A stretch of DNA of 64,000 nucleotides, from NCBI RefSeq assembly GCF_004210375.1, contig NC_134830.1, positions 47,311,094 to 47,375,093 of the forward strand, in the 5' to 3' direction. Below the pieces are notes generated by a model. That model ran no database searches and was not told where the DNA came from. It saw only the letters and a list, made by a program, of their open reading frames with translations. Origin of the DNA: Tachypleus tridentatus. Taxonomy: Eukaryota > Arthropoda > Merostomata > Xiphosura > Limulidae. The translations under genes were made by a program, and so were the position numbers. Positions 23,913 through 34,650 of the stretch are shown piece after piece (the first letter of the stretch is position 1; every line of letters begins with the position of its first letter).

Positions 23913-24035
23913 CCTCCGCTAGTATAGCAGTAAGTCTACAGATTTACAACCCTAAAAGCAGGGGGTTCGATTTCCTTCGGTGGGATCAGCAGATAACTCC
24001 GATGTGGCTTTGGTATAAGAAAACACACACCTACA
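23913..24035 (+). mobile_element. SINE family C, full-length with exact target duplication
   Basis: tRNA-like head (CCGCTAGTATAGCAGTAAGT, TTACAA anticodon region, GGGGGTTCGATTTCC box B), then TCAGCAGATAA...TGTGGCTTTG and a CA-rich tail. The 13-bp target duplication CTGTAAGCATCGC is perfect (23900-23912 and 24036-24048). Confidence 0.88.
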
Positions 24036-24048
24036 CTGTAAGCATCGC

Positions 24049-24504
24049 TATTACATCACTGCTGGTATTTCTGTGTAATATGTCCGTTCTTTCTTCGAAG
24101 TTATAAACGCTATTTTTATTACCTATATTAATAAATTTTTGACGAAATTCTATCAGTATTTACACCAGTAAACCAAATTTAATAATGTAATTATTACTTA
24201 AGTCCTTTAATTAAACAATAATTCTAATTTAAAAGAAGAAAAAATTACCTTACATGATAAATGTCTTTTTGGTTTTTTTTATAATAACGTACGTGAAGTG
24301 CTTAGAGTACTAAGTTTTCCATGATTTTGTTTACTTTGCTGTTGGCCGATTTCCTTGTGTTCTATTTGCAAGGGATTTTTATGTTTAATTTCAGTCGCAT
24401 TTCTCCGGATCTGAGTTTCTGAATCTGTCTGTTGTACTTAACTGTATTACTTCTCTCCGGTCCAATCGGGAGTAATAGCTTCAATAACTTTTACTTTATT
24501 ATCT
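24049..24504. other. Intergenic, nothing recognisable
   Basis: AT-rich and no structure noted. Confidence 0.4.
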
Positions 24505-24612
24505 GTTCTCCACGGTTGGACGGCGATAAGTCTACGGACTTACTAAAATCCATGGTTCGATTCTATGCGACACAACAGATAGCTTGACATGACTCTAAGA
24601 AAAACAAACATA
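24505..24612 (+). mobile_element. SINE family C-like copy, diverged
   Basis: CGGCGATAAGTCTACGGACT, ATGGTTCGATTCTATG and CAACAGATAGCTTGACATGA follow the family order. Part of the head is lost. Confidence 0.5.
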
Positions 24613-24644
24613 AATCTTGTTATCTTTCATAACCAACATCCACT

Positions 24645-24772
24645 CAGTGCCACAGCGGTGTGCCTGCAAACCTACAACGCTAGGAAGCAGGTTTCGATAT
24701 TTGTGGTGAGCAGAGAAGAGATAGCTCGTTGTGTAGCTTTGTGCTTAACTTCAAACAGAGAAACATAACTTG
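24645..24772 (+). mobile_element. SINE family B copy
   Basis: CAGTGCCACAGCGGTGTG, CAGGTTTCGATATTTGTGGT, TAGCTCGTTGTGTAGCTTTG and a CTTCAAACAGAG tail. Confidence 0.75.
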
Positions 24773-24944
24773 TAAATTCTCTCTACCTATTATCTATCAC
24801 TTTTTTTTCTAAAAATTAAGCACTGACATTAGATTTTCACATGAATGTTTTTATATTCACATTTGTTTCCATGCAATAAAATATTACTTTGTGACGTTGC
24901 ATGATAATTCTAAAATAATTGTTTCATATTTAACCTATTTCTGA

Positions 24945-24966
24945 TATATATATATAATATATATTA
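24945..24966. repeat. TA microsatellite
   Basis: Simple TATA run, one interruption. Confidence 0.85.
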
Positions 24967-25005
24967 TGTAGTTGACACTTAATACTTCGTATCATTTTAA
25001 CTTCG

Positions 25006-25400
25006 ACCAGATGTGGCCGAGTGGTTAACGTGCTTGGACTCTGAAACAGAGAATCTATGATTCACGTCTCAATGCTACAAAAACACGCGTTCCGTCCACG
25101 ATTGAGTTAAAATAGTGACAGTCAGATTCCACTATTTGGTCAGACAAGAACAGTCCGTGAATATGCGGAGGTTGCTGCTAACTTAGCTGCCTTCCCTCTG
25201 TCGCCCGCTGGTACTGCGGTAAGTCTACGGACTTACAACGCCAAAATCAAGAGTTCGATTCCCCTGGGTGGACTCAGTAGATAGCTTTTCTATAAGAAAA
25301 CACACACACACACGCGCGCCTTCCCTGTAGTTTATCAGTTAAGAATTAGAGATAGCTATGCACTCATAACCCTTTGTGTAGCTTGAATATGAAAGGAAGT
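25006..25400 (+). mobile_element. SINE family A split by a nested SINE C
   Basis: A diverged family A copy (GATGTGGCCGAGTGGTTAAC head, GGCTTAG-type tail) is interrupted at 25200. The left part ends GCCTTCCCTCTG and resumes at 25318 with GCCTTCCCTGTAG, so the break is an insertion target duplication. Family C was therefore active after this A copy. Confidence 0.8.
25201..25317 (+). mobile_element. SINE family C nested in SINE A
   Basis: CGCCCGCTGGTACTGCGGTA head, AGAGTTCGATTCCCCT box B, CTATAAGAAAACACACACAC tail. The target duplication is 12 bp with one mismatch. Confidence 0.85.
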
Positions 25401-25429
25401 GTGATATTTAGATTTTAAAAAAAATATAA

Positions 25430-25740
25430 AGTACAGATTAAGGCAACGTTATTATATATCTACATGAAAGTTCTGCAAGCCTTATTTCCTACTGTATCTA
25501 CATCGAGGGAACATTATTTTATAATGTTATATGAAAGTTCTGCAAGCCTTATTTCCTGCTGTATCTACTTCTAGGCAAGATTATTTTATAACGTAGGAAA
25601 TAAGGCTTGTATAACTGTCATGTAACATTATAAAATAATGTTGTATAGAAGAAGATACATCAGAAAATAAGGCATCATTTTATAATGTTACATGACAGTT
25701 CTACAAGCCTTATTTCTTACTGATAAAAAGACCAACGTTA
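25430..25740. repeat. About 75-bp array with one unit inverted
   Basis: Direct units read GTTCTGCAAGCCTTATTTCC, TGCTGTATCTACTTCTAGG, ACATTATTTTATAATGTTA. From about 25590 to 25680 the same unit runs in reverse complement (AGGAAATAAGGCTTGTATAA, AACATTATAAAATAATGTTG), then the array returns to the forward sense. Potential for a large cruciform. Confidence 0.85.
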
Positions 25741-25959
25741 TAATTTTGACGTTAAACTTTGTAATGAATTTAGTTTTCAAGTCTTTGTATCATTCGAATA
25801 TTATTGTATAGATCGAAACTACATACAAGAAAAAGTAGGAACCTGGAGTGTTATTGTGCCGGAGGACAATAATTACACCAGAAATATGGTATATTTAACA
25901 GCGTCAACGACTATTTTAACTAATAGTTTCCAGGTTGAGTTATATACGTAATTCACATG

Positions 25960-26225
25960 ATTTCTTTGTCTGTTTTGTTAAATTTCGAGCAAAGCTACTC
26001 GAGGGCTATCTGCGCTAGTTGTTCCTAATTTAGAAGTAATAGGCTAGAGGGAAAGCTGTTAGTCACTATCACCCACCGCCAACTCTTGGGCTACTATTTT
26101 ATTAATTAATAGTGCAATTAACCGTTACATTATAGCACCTCCACGGCTGAAAGGGCGAACACGTTCGAACTCACGACACACAGATTGCGGGTGGAGCGCC
26201 CTAACCATCAAGTCATATCGGGCCA
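25960..26225 (-). mobile_element. SINE family A, near full-length
   Basis: TTTCGAGCAAAGCTACTCGA at the tail end and CAAGTCATATCGGGCC at the head end, with a moderately diverged body between. Confidence 0.85.
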
Positions 26226-26719
26226 ATTTACATGGATTAACCACTATTCTTCTGGTTGTGTGGAAGCATTTACCAAATATCGGTTGCTTAATGCCATACT
26301 ATATATAATTACTCATATCTATAGCAATATTTCAAAATTTTCTTTTATAAAAATTCATCGCACTTCTCAGCGTAATACACGGGCTGGGAGTGACTTGTAG
26401 TATAATTTTTAGGGTGTTTTTTGTTTTACTGTAGGAACTTTTAGAACTCCTAAGGACGGAGAATGGCAGGTAGTGTTTAAAAGAGATATTTTTAGGGTGA
26501 CTTTATTTTATCTTATTTCCATTTTCAACTCTCATTTGAAAACTGGCTGCAGGCAGTGAAAGGCACTGTGTTGAGACTTACAACATTAAAATTACACTAA
26601 AAAAGCGGGGATATACTTTCCACAAAAACAGATTTTGTATTAACTGCAATTACGTAAAGTAAATATAGAAGCAAACTATATACAAGAAATGGAGAACAGC
26701 TAGTCATCAAGATCCATCG

Positions 26720-26950
26720 CCAAGCCTTATTTTTTACTATGTCTATATCTGGACAACATTATTTTATGATGTTACACGACAGTTCTACGAGCCTAATTTC
26801 CTACTGTATCTACTTCCGGGCAACATTATTTTATATTACATGACAATTGTACAAGCCTTATTTCCTGCTGTATGTTATAATTTTGACGTTAAACTGTATA
26901 ATGAATTTAGTATTCAAATATTTGCATCATTCGAACATGATCGGTTTTAA
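26720..26950. repeat. Second copy of the 25.4-25.8 kb array and its right flank
   Basis: About 2.5 units of the same 75-bp repeat are followed by TATAATTTTGACGTTAAACT and TGAATTTAGTATTCAA. The same flank follows the first array at 25738-25790. Shared flanking sequence means a segmental duplication, not just the same minisatellite. Confidence 0.8.
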
Positions 26951-26975
26951 ATAACGAACAGAAAGAAACATCGGG

Positions 26976-27247
26976 GCCTGGCACGGTCAGGTGGTTAGGG
27001 TGTTCAACTGGCAATCTGAGGGTCGCGGATTCGTATCCCTCTCCCATCAATCATGTTCGCCCTTTCAGCCAAGAAGCATTATAATGTGTCGGTCAATTCC
27101 ACTATTCGTTGGTAAAAGAGTAGCTCAAAAGTTGGCAGTGGGTGGTGATGACTAGCTGCTCTCCCTCCAGTCTTACACTGCTAAATTACGGACGGCTAGC
27201 GCAGATAGCCCTCGAGTAGCTTTTCGCGAATTTCAACAAAAACAGTA
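26976..27247 (+). mobile_element. SINE family A, full-length
   Basis: GGGGCCTGGCACGGTCAGGT head, GGTCGCGGATTCGTATCCC box B, complete body, tail ending AACAAAAACAG. Confidence 0.88.
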
Positions 27248-28235
27248 AACTCGGTGTTGCTTGAAAATGGGTACCAAGAAAGTGCTGAGTATGGTAGTAA
27301 TTTCAAAGAAAGGACAAAGTTCGTAGGGCAACAGCACGTGTGGTTGTCAAGAGAGAGTATCCAGCGGACAAAAAGATATCCAGAAGGGTCGCTAAAGAAA
27401 AGCAGTGCATTCCGTGATGACGTGAAACCCACTTGAAGTGAAAATGTATCTCAGGGCAGCTGATGTGGGCATTAACACTTTTACTAATAAAGCAGAGAAC
27501 AACGTTTCAACCTTCTTAGGTCATCTTCAGGTTAAACTCATACGATATGCACTGCTTTTGTATCTCAGGAGGTTGTTGTGTAAAGGGAAAGAGTGTGTTA
27601 ACCACAATAAAAATGTAAATTTTGGTGTCACTCTAGTCAGCAACAAATGTTTAACAGGTTCTGTGGAGTGAACCAGAATGAGACCGCTTGTCTCGTAGAT
27701 GAATGTAGACAGAAGAACAAAAATTCGCAAATAGACATTAGCGACTCAAGGTCACGACTTGTCAAAGTTTTGATAGGAAAGTCGTGAAAGAAAGAAATAA
27801 AGGCGGGTCCTATACTTCTTAGCTTAACTATATGTATTGACAGGCAGGAAGCTAAAAGTCAAACAAGTACCACATCGCCTTTGTGGACCACCCAAGTTTG
27901 TGGATTTTGGGATTTGCCTTTAAGATTTCAACATTTCGCTAAGCGTCGAAGATTAAGCTTTCGATCAGTGTCTAGGTTGGAGGACGCAGATTGTTTGAAC
28001 ATAAATCACAGGGATACTTGACCAACCCCATTTTCCGGGTGAGTTTTAACCTGATATGTTGTACTTTGTTTCAAGATAAAAGAGCGCTGGCTGATCAAAC
28101 TCGAGCAAGGTTCATTTGTTGTAAATAAATTTTTCAGATAAAACCTACTGCGGTTTTTGAGGCCTATCTCCAAACCTTGGTGAATAATCAGCAATTACGA
28201 AACCAAACGTTATACTCTGCTTACATGAATTTGTT
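27248..28235. other. Low-repeat stretch with a Penelope-like terminal motif
   Basis: Less AT-rich than its surroundings. Short frames at 27254-27436 and 27438-27671 (+) show no domain. The 27430-27540 part resembles the hammerhead-bearing ends known from Penelope-like elements (see the separate entry). The rest may be further element sequence, but no reverse-transcriptase motif was found. Confidence 0.35.
27505..27530 (-). ncRNA. Hammerhead-like catalytic core, copy 1 (partial)
   Basis: On the minus strand CTGAAGA (fits CUGANGA) is followed by a TGACC...GGTT potential stem II with a short loop, then GAAA. This is the order and spacing of two of the three hammerhead core strands. The stem II closing pair is poor (a bulged U), and I could not find a convincing stem III/cleavage strand. 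A cousin lies at 40845-40870. Confidence 0.35.
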
Positions 28236-28239
28236 TTTG

Positions 28240-28372
28240 AATGGTTTGTTTTATGGTTAAGCGCAAACCTACACAATAGGCTCTCTGTCTCGTGCTTACC
28301 ACGGGTATTGGAAACCCGGTCTTTAGTATTGTAAGTTAAATCCACAGACTTACTGCTGAGCCACTGAGAAGC
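28240..28372 (-). mobile_element. SINE family B copy
   Basis: The minus strand carries the CAGTGGCTCAG head, a TTACAATACT anticodon region, ACCGGGTTTCCAATACCC and the body block in diverged form. Confidence 0.6.
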
Positions 28373-28804
28373 ATTTTTTGAATGGTAGTACCAGAAGAAA
28401 TTGTGTCGTTTTCCAGGAGTTTTTAACTATAGATGTCAGGTTAGAAAAAATACAAATATTAATTGCTTAAGAACTGAAACATGTTTTTAAATATAAAATT
28501 AGACAAATAGAATTACCAATAACCCTGACATAGTATTTTTAGTTTCCGTGAAATGTCACCAGAGTCTGAAAACACGTAGACTAAATGAAATAATAACAAT
28601 CCTCGACTTTGTATTTATTTTAATAGAAGTTTCCCAGAACTTTCTTACAGATAGAACACCTGGCAACGGAATATATTTATAAGGATATTTCTTACGTCCT
28701 TTCATAAAATAAAGTATGCTATCTCCACAAGTGTTCTTTCGAAACCTTGTAAAAACCGCTGCGTATGTATATAACATAGTAAGATAAGATAATATGTGCT
28801 ATCA
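28373..28804. other. Intergenic, nothing recognisable
   Basis: No supported gene or repeat. Confidence 0.4.
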
Positions 28805-29035
28805 GTATGGGTGAAGCCCTATGATTAGCGTACTCCGACAGCAAACCTGAAGGTTCATGGTCCATGGCTCGTTGTTGCATAACTCAGTCCGCTCTCTTGA
28901 TCCGTGAGTTGATCAAATAAGGGTGCCTAAGATTTGATGATGGATGCTGCCGATTATTTATGGTATTCCTCTAGTCTGTCAATTCAAAATTCGGGATGGC
29001 TATACTCATTCGTAAACTTTGGGCGAAGAACCTGA
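28805..29035 (+). mobile_element. Old tRNA-derived SINE, family A-like
   Basis: CCTATGATTAGCGTACTCCG could be a decayed head. TTCCTCTAGTCTGTCAATTC and GGGATGGCTATACTC match the family A 3' body at reduced identity. Probably an old copy. Confidence 0.4.
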
Positions 29036-29644
29036 GACAAAAATTTGTCAACATTTGAGTCACCAGCACTACTAATATATCCAATTACAAGATATTGTTT
29101 GTAATGTACGAACAATTTATTGGAAATAATCGTATGATATTTCTATCCTTCCAGGTCCTAGAGGTAAACATATTGTAGAATGTTTTTCGCAAATCTTTGA
29201 GGTTATCCAAGTACAAAATACACACACACCTAAAGCAAAATGACAATTAAAATGGATTTGTATATCACCACCAGGGGTCTAAAAAGAATTGTTTTGATTA
29301 ACGTATCAGTTTACAACGAATTTAAAAATTTTCGAAATGCAAATAAAATTCATGTATGTTCTACAAATCACCAAAAACTTCAAGTACTTCAAACATGCAA
29401 CACTTTGGTTGGTAAATCTTCGTATTACATTCTTTAACACTCTTAAAAAGATAAATCGTTACTAATAGAAAGGATTGTTTTAAAATTCGTCACAAATGAA
29501 CAGTAACTTGCTATGTCGTTGGCGAATCAAATTTGGTTTTAGTTAATTAGAAATCATTACACTTGTACAAAATAAAATTCTAATATCTGTTTACAAAGGA
29601 TCAACAGACTGTAGAGCATTTAATAAAACGATCCTTCTATTATT
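29036..29644. other. Intergenic, nothing recognisable
   Basis: AT-rich spacer. Confidence 0.4.
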
Positions 29645-29740
29645 AGTTTTATAGCTCAAAGCTTCACGTTATGGGCTACATGCGCTCTGTCCTCTTATAA
29701 GTCCGGAAACTTACCGATAATCCACTGGGAGGATTCTTTA
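29645..29740 (-). mobile_element. SINE family B/C-type remnant
   Basis: GCTTCACGTTATGGGCTACA and TTATAAGTCCGGAAACTTAC follow the minus-strand order of the family. Central box B is missing. Confidence 0.4.
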
Positions 29741-29885
29741 TGTCGTGTTATAATAAAACATTACAAAAGGATGTGATTAACGTTATACGAGTCTTACAGC
29801 TTTTGTGTATCGCGCCTATTACCAGCTAATACGTCGTGCTTCGCAGGGTAGCGTTATAAATTATACATTCTAAGAATAGGACCGC

Positions 29886-30008
29886 AAGTGTGTGTGTGTT
29901 TTCATATAGAAAAGCCACATCGGGCTATCTGGTGAGTCCACTGAGGGGAATCGAACGCCTGATCTTAGCGTTATAAGTCCGTTAACTTACTGTTGTACTA
30001 GCGAGGGA
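29886..30008 (-). mobile_element. SINE family C, full-length
   Basis: Left CA/GT tail, AAAGCCACATCGGGCTATCT, GAGGGGAATCGAACGCCTGA (box B complement), then the TACTAGCGAGGG head end. Confidence 0.8.
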
Positions 30009-30144
30009 CGGGACCGAAACTCCTGGCATTTGAATTTTAAGCAATGTTTAACCGCTGTCAGTAAGCCAGGTCTTGTTAGTCTGTAACCCATGTTTTAATT
30101 ATGGAAGTGTAACTAGTACTCAACAATATTCGTCATAAAAGTTT

Positions 30145-30240
30145 TGGTTTGATAGTGTTTAAACACAGAACTACATATTGGCTATCTGTGCTCTTCCCCT
30201 TACGAATATCGAAGCTTGACGTTCGGCACCTTAAGCCTGA
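30145..30240 (-). mobile_element. SINE family B remnant
   Basis: CACAGAACTACATATTGGCT and ATATCGAAGCTTGACG are eroded versions of the family blocks. Confidence 0.4.
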
Positions 30241-30917
30241 ATAAAACCTAACGTTGATGGTTATTACAAGGACATTATCGACATCATTTTAAACTGCTAT
30301 GATTTTAATCGTCTGTTAGGACTACAGAAGAAAACATAACTTAAAGGTGTGGAGACACCCAAGAGTATCAGGTTTAAATATTTCTGTTTTATGTATTTTT
30401 AAATTACGCGAGAATATTTGGCTATCTTACAATGAAGCTGGTAACAGGGAGTACGTTCCAATGGGAGAATTGAATGTATATGTTAAAATAATTTAAAAAC
30501 CAACCTGTATTCAGTTTATTTTCGGTTGTCCGAGAGAAGCTGGCTTTATTTTATTAGAAGATTGACCCACCTTCAATAACATTTTAAAAAAGATAACCAA
30601 ATCTGGGAAAGATGGATGAAAACTGTATGGAAAGTTTCTCAAATGGTGAAAGAATAGATGATTTAGTTCAAAATACATCCTTTTCTAAGCCTTTTTATAA
30701 GGAACCAATACTTATAATGCTGATAACCCGTGTCATTTCATTACATTAAACTACTATCACTGCAATACTTGAAATCATTGTTCCTTTGTAGAAATTATTC
30801 CAAATTTTATTTATTTGTCAGTTTACAAAAACAATATTCTACCTGTTAATACGTTTCTTAACTAATTAGCTGATAGAATAGCATGTTCTAAATTATTATT
30901 AAAAAGCAAATTCATTC
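30241..30917. other. Intergenic, nothing recognisable
   Basis: No supported gene or repeat. Confidence 0.4.
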
Positions 30918-30925
30918 GGCTATTA

Positions 30926-31184
30926 ATTGTTCTTCTGTTTTGAATTTCGCCAAAAGCTAACTGTCCCTAATTTAGCTGTGTAAGAGTAGAGAGAAGGCAA
31001 CTAGTCACCACCACCCACCGCCAATTCTTGGGCTATTCTTTTACCAACGAATAGTAGGATTGACCGTGACTTATAACGCCGCCACGACTGAAAGGGTTAG
31101 AATGTTTGGTGTGACGGGGATTCGAACCCGCGACCTTCAGATTAAAGGTCGAGCGTCCCTAACCATCTGGACATGTCGGGCCCT
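30926..31184 (-). mobile_element. SINE family A, full-length with target duplication
   Basis: Tail end TTTTGAATTTCGCCAAAAGC, head end CTGGACATGTCGGGCCCT. GGCTATTA flanks both sides (30918-30925 and 31185-31192). Confidence 0.88.
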
Positions 31185-31493
31185 GGCTATTAGTATAAGA
31201 ACACACTGGCTATAAATGAAATTCGGGAATGATCAACTATCTACGTAACTACTTTTGTTTTCTCTTTACGTGATCCGTAGATTCATGAACTATAGTTAAC
31301 AGTGGCGGCGCTAATGACAGCATCGTATTCTTAACGAGAGATACAACAACTAAAACCACTATCATCTGTATGTTACAAACTATAATAAATTAGTCTTCGC
31401 GAACAATAGCTACCCAAAAATGAGCATGCCGAATTATGGAGCCGAGGTTCGTGTGCCATTAACATAAAAAAGAACAAAACTGCACTAAACATT

Positions 31494-31690
31494 CTGGGGC
31501 TGTGGGTGGGTTATAAGAGTGAAGGTTAATTTCTATTATTCGACCTGACAGTGGTACCTCAAGATTTGGCGGTCGGTGGTGTTGACCGTCTGCCCTCCTT
31601 CCAGTTTATCATTTCAAATTTGTGAACAAACGAGTAGCAGCTAATTCTCGGGTAGTTTTACACGTTAAACCTAACTTATAAACATTACTA
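31494..31690 (+). mobile_element. SINE family A, diverged 3' two-thirds
   Basis: TCAAGATTTGGCGGTCGGTG, CTGCCCTCCTTCCAGTTTAT and GTAGCAGCTAATTCTCGGGT match the body. The tRNA head is absent. Confidence 0.6.
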
Positions 31691-31774
31691 GACTTTCCCT
31701 TTTCACGCAGTTTAACTTCAACACTTAGTTTATCTCAAGTTAAGTGGAGCCTTTTAAACTGTTATTCCCCCTCC

Positions 31775-31900
31775 GTTCTCCAGTGGTTCAGCTTAGTAGT
31801 GCGTCTGAGAGCTTATATCGCTAAAAACCGGGTTTCGATAATCATATCGAGCACAGCAGAGATGACCCATTGCGTAGATCTGCGTTTAATAACAAAAAAC
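31775..31900 (+). mobile_element. SINE family B copy
   Basis: CTCCAGTGGTTCAGCTTAGT head, AACCGGGTTTCGATAATCAT, CCATTGCGTAGATCTGCG. Tail ends AATAACAAAAAAC. Confidence 0.7.
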
Positions 31901-31919
31901 TTAACTTTCATATATTAAA

Positions 31920-32250
31920 CAAATAAAACAAAATCCTCAATATATTATTATCAATAAATATAAGGTTAAAACATACCTACAACAATATATTATTATCAGT
32001 AAATATAAGGTTAAAACATACCACAACAATATATTATTATCAATAAATATAAGGTTAAAACATACCACAACAATATATTATTATCAATAAATATAAGGTT
32101 AAAACATACCACAACAAGATATTATTATCAATAAATATAAGGTTAGAACATACCCACAACAATATATTATTATCAATAAATATAAGGTTAAAACATACCC
32201 ACAACAATATATTATTATCAATAAATATAAGGTTAAAACACACCCACAAC
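31920..32250. repeat. 45-bp minisatellite, 7 highly similar units
   Basis: Units read CACAACAATATATTATTATC then AATAAATATAAGGTTAAAAC then ATACC. High identity suggests recent expansion. 45 is a multiple of three, so a 15-residue repeating peptide can be read on the minus strand, with no sign that it is used. Confidence 0.95.
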
Positions 32251-33254
32251 GCCTCTTCTTTTTTTTTTTTTAATGGTCACTTGTCTGAGGGGGAAGTAAT
32301 CTAAAACGCTTAATTTGAAAACTTGTTCTCGATGAACAAAAAGCTTACGTAACTCGCAGAGTTGAAATAAAATTCACAGTGTTCCTTCTCCAAATGAACA
32401 CACATTAAGTATGAGTAATGTATAACGTCTATAAAACCCTGCGACACTCGCCCTACAGAAAAGACATATTTAGGTACTGCAGAGCTGAACCACAGCAGTG
32501 ATACTATTGTTTGCCAAGTCTCCATCATTATGAGTTAGGCCTAATCAGTTTTAAGTAATTTCAAGATTAATAAATATAAACATGCGTTGTTTTACTAATT
32601 GTTGACAAAGTTTCAATTTTAGTCTGCCCTCGAAAAATTGTAAAAACAACAAACATTTATTACATTTTGAGTAAATAACAAATAGAAAGATTTCAGCTTA
32701 TGAAAACAAACAAAAAATAGTTTCGGTAGTTTTCTGTGTTAATCTAAGGTCATAACCGAGCACTTTGCTACCAAATTAATATCATATTTGTCATTACGAA
32801 ATTCTAATAGTGTGACTGTTGGAGCTGTATCTATAGAGCTGAGCCAAGAGAGTTAACCCTCTCTTCCATGCATGATAAAAAACACGATGGAAATATGTTT
32901 TATTTCATTTTATTTTTACTTATACGTGTTTATATTACACAAAAATGTTTCGTAACGTATATTTTGACAAATTATAAATAGGTAAGTTACCTATAAACTT
33001 TGTTCTATTGTAGAACCAACTAAAATAGTTAATTTTTTACTAAACTGTTACCTGGAAGTAAGAGTATTCAACTACAGAACTGAAGCATTTGTTTGTGTAT
33101 TAAACAACTATGGTTGATTTGTTACCTTTACCTTACAATGCGTATTAGAAGGTTGAAGAGGCTGTCTCTACGTCTTACTGTTTTATGTAAATACTAAAAA
33201 AAGTTAGTATTCAGCTTATGTAACTAATGGCGAATCTTTTAACTTTTTGGGTTA
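32251..33254. other. Intergenic, nothing recognisable
   Basis: AT-rich. The 72-codon minus frame at 32310-32528 has no recognisable domain. Confidence 0.4.
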
Positions 33255-33480
33255 ACACAAGTATACCAACAATAAACATGTTTACTGCTGTGTTGAGGCG
33301 TACTAACATAAATACACTATCTTAACAATAAACACGTCTACTGCTATGCTGAGACATGCTAACATAACTATTCTACCTCAACAATAAATATATTTACTGC
33401 TGTGTTGAGACGTCGTAAAACAAATATACCACTTTAACAATAAATACATTTAATACTCTGTTGAGACGGGCTAACACTAC
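33255..33480. repeat. 57-bp minisatellite, 4 units
   Basis: Units contain AACAATAAACATGTTTACTG and TGTTGAGACGTGCTAACATA-like segments (variants in each). Confidence 0.8.
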
Positions 33481-34509
33481 TATTTGTACACATTCAAGCC
33501 CTTGTTTATTAAATAATCAGATGACAAACCGTAATGAAAAGGAGAAAGGCAACAGTAATAAAGAAAATTTGCAGACTTTGTCTTTAGTAAACAGCTAAAG
33601 ATTTTATGCTTGATATATCAAAAATTTTACGTCATGTTTAGTTCTTACTATTCCAATTTACATGTTATAAAATTACGATTATAGGAGCTATATGTTATGT
33701 CATATCTATAGCTGTAAAGTCTCTTCATAACACAAACCTGAGCCTTGGGCTTTTTTTTTTTTTTTTTTTACAGTCGACTTTCTAATATCATAATATTAGT
33801 CGGAACGTGTACCCAGTGGACCATTGTATATACTTATTGTACATATATGTTATCTTACTATAAGTTTATAAATATACGCATATTGATTTTTCACCTGTAA
33901 TGTTTATTTCGATTATTTACGACAACCACACAGCAACAAAGATTACTTGTTTTACTTACAAAATCAAAATAAACTGCCTTCTCTGTAATAACGTACAATT
34001 GTTCAATTTTTTTTTCTGGTATGAGATATTAATTTTTACTTCACAGAGTAGCAACTTTGTTTTTCGGACAAGATATGAGATATATAACTTTATAAATATT
34101 AATGTCTAATAACGAGCTAACAATTTATCGTTTGGTGCTATGTTAAGCCATTAGTATCAAAAGTGGAACAAATATTTTTGAAATTTATAAAACAGCCTTA
34201 TGCAAACTTAATTTTATAATACGATATAATAAACATTTCACATTTATACCACTTCCCGAAATAAGAACATTTTGACGATTTTTTTTAAAATTTGGTATAT
34301 ATTTATTTATTAGTATGAATAATGCGATCTTAAAATATGTACACATAAAGTTAGAAAATATTGATTGTCACGTTTATAAATTATATTGTACTACTTTTTA
34401 TACACCTTATACTTTATAGGTCTGCGACATTCATACACCATTGAACATTTAAAAAATCTCAATAAAAGTTTGTTATTCTTTAGAGAAAAATGATTTTCAT
34501 AAGGTCTAT
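33481..34509. other. Intergenic with a T19 tract
   Basis: Poly-T at 33751-33769, otherwise plain AT-rich DNA. Confidence 0.45.
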
Positions 34510-34522
34510 ACATTCCCTGTTG

Positions 34523-34637
34523 CCCCCCGCTAGTACAGCGGTATGTCTACGGATTTACAACGTTAAAATTAGGAGTTCGATTCCCCTCGGTGGGCTCAGC
34601 AGATAGCTCAATGTGGCTTTGCTATAAGAAAACACAA
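34523..34637 (+). mobile_element. SINE family C, full-length with exact target duplication
   Basis: CCCCCCGCTAGTACAGCGGT head, GAGTTCGATTCCCCTCGGTG box B, GCTTTGCTATAAGAAAACAC tail. The perfect 13-bp duplication ACATTCCCTGTTG (34510-34522 and 34638-34650) marks a fairly young insertion. Confidence 0.92.
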
Positions 34638-34650
34638 ACATTCCCTGTTG

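Noticed and set aside
27254..27671. Two consecutive + frames of 60 and 77 codons
   Set aside because: They overlap a dispersed element terminus and no domain or splice structure supports a gene.
31920..32250. Regular direct repeats resembling a CRISPR array
   Set aside because: Units are contiguous without unique spacers and the DNA is eukaryotic; it is a minisatellite.
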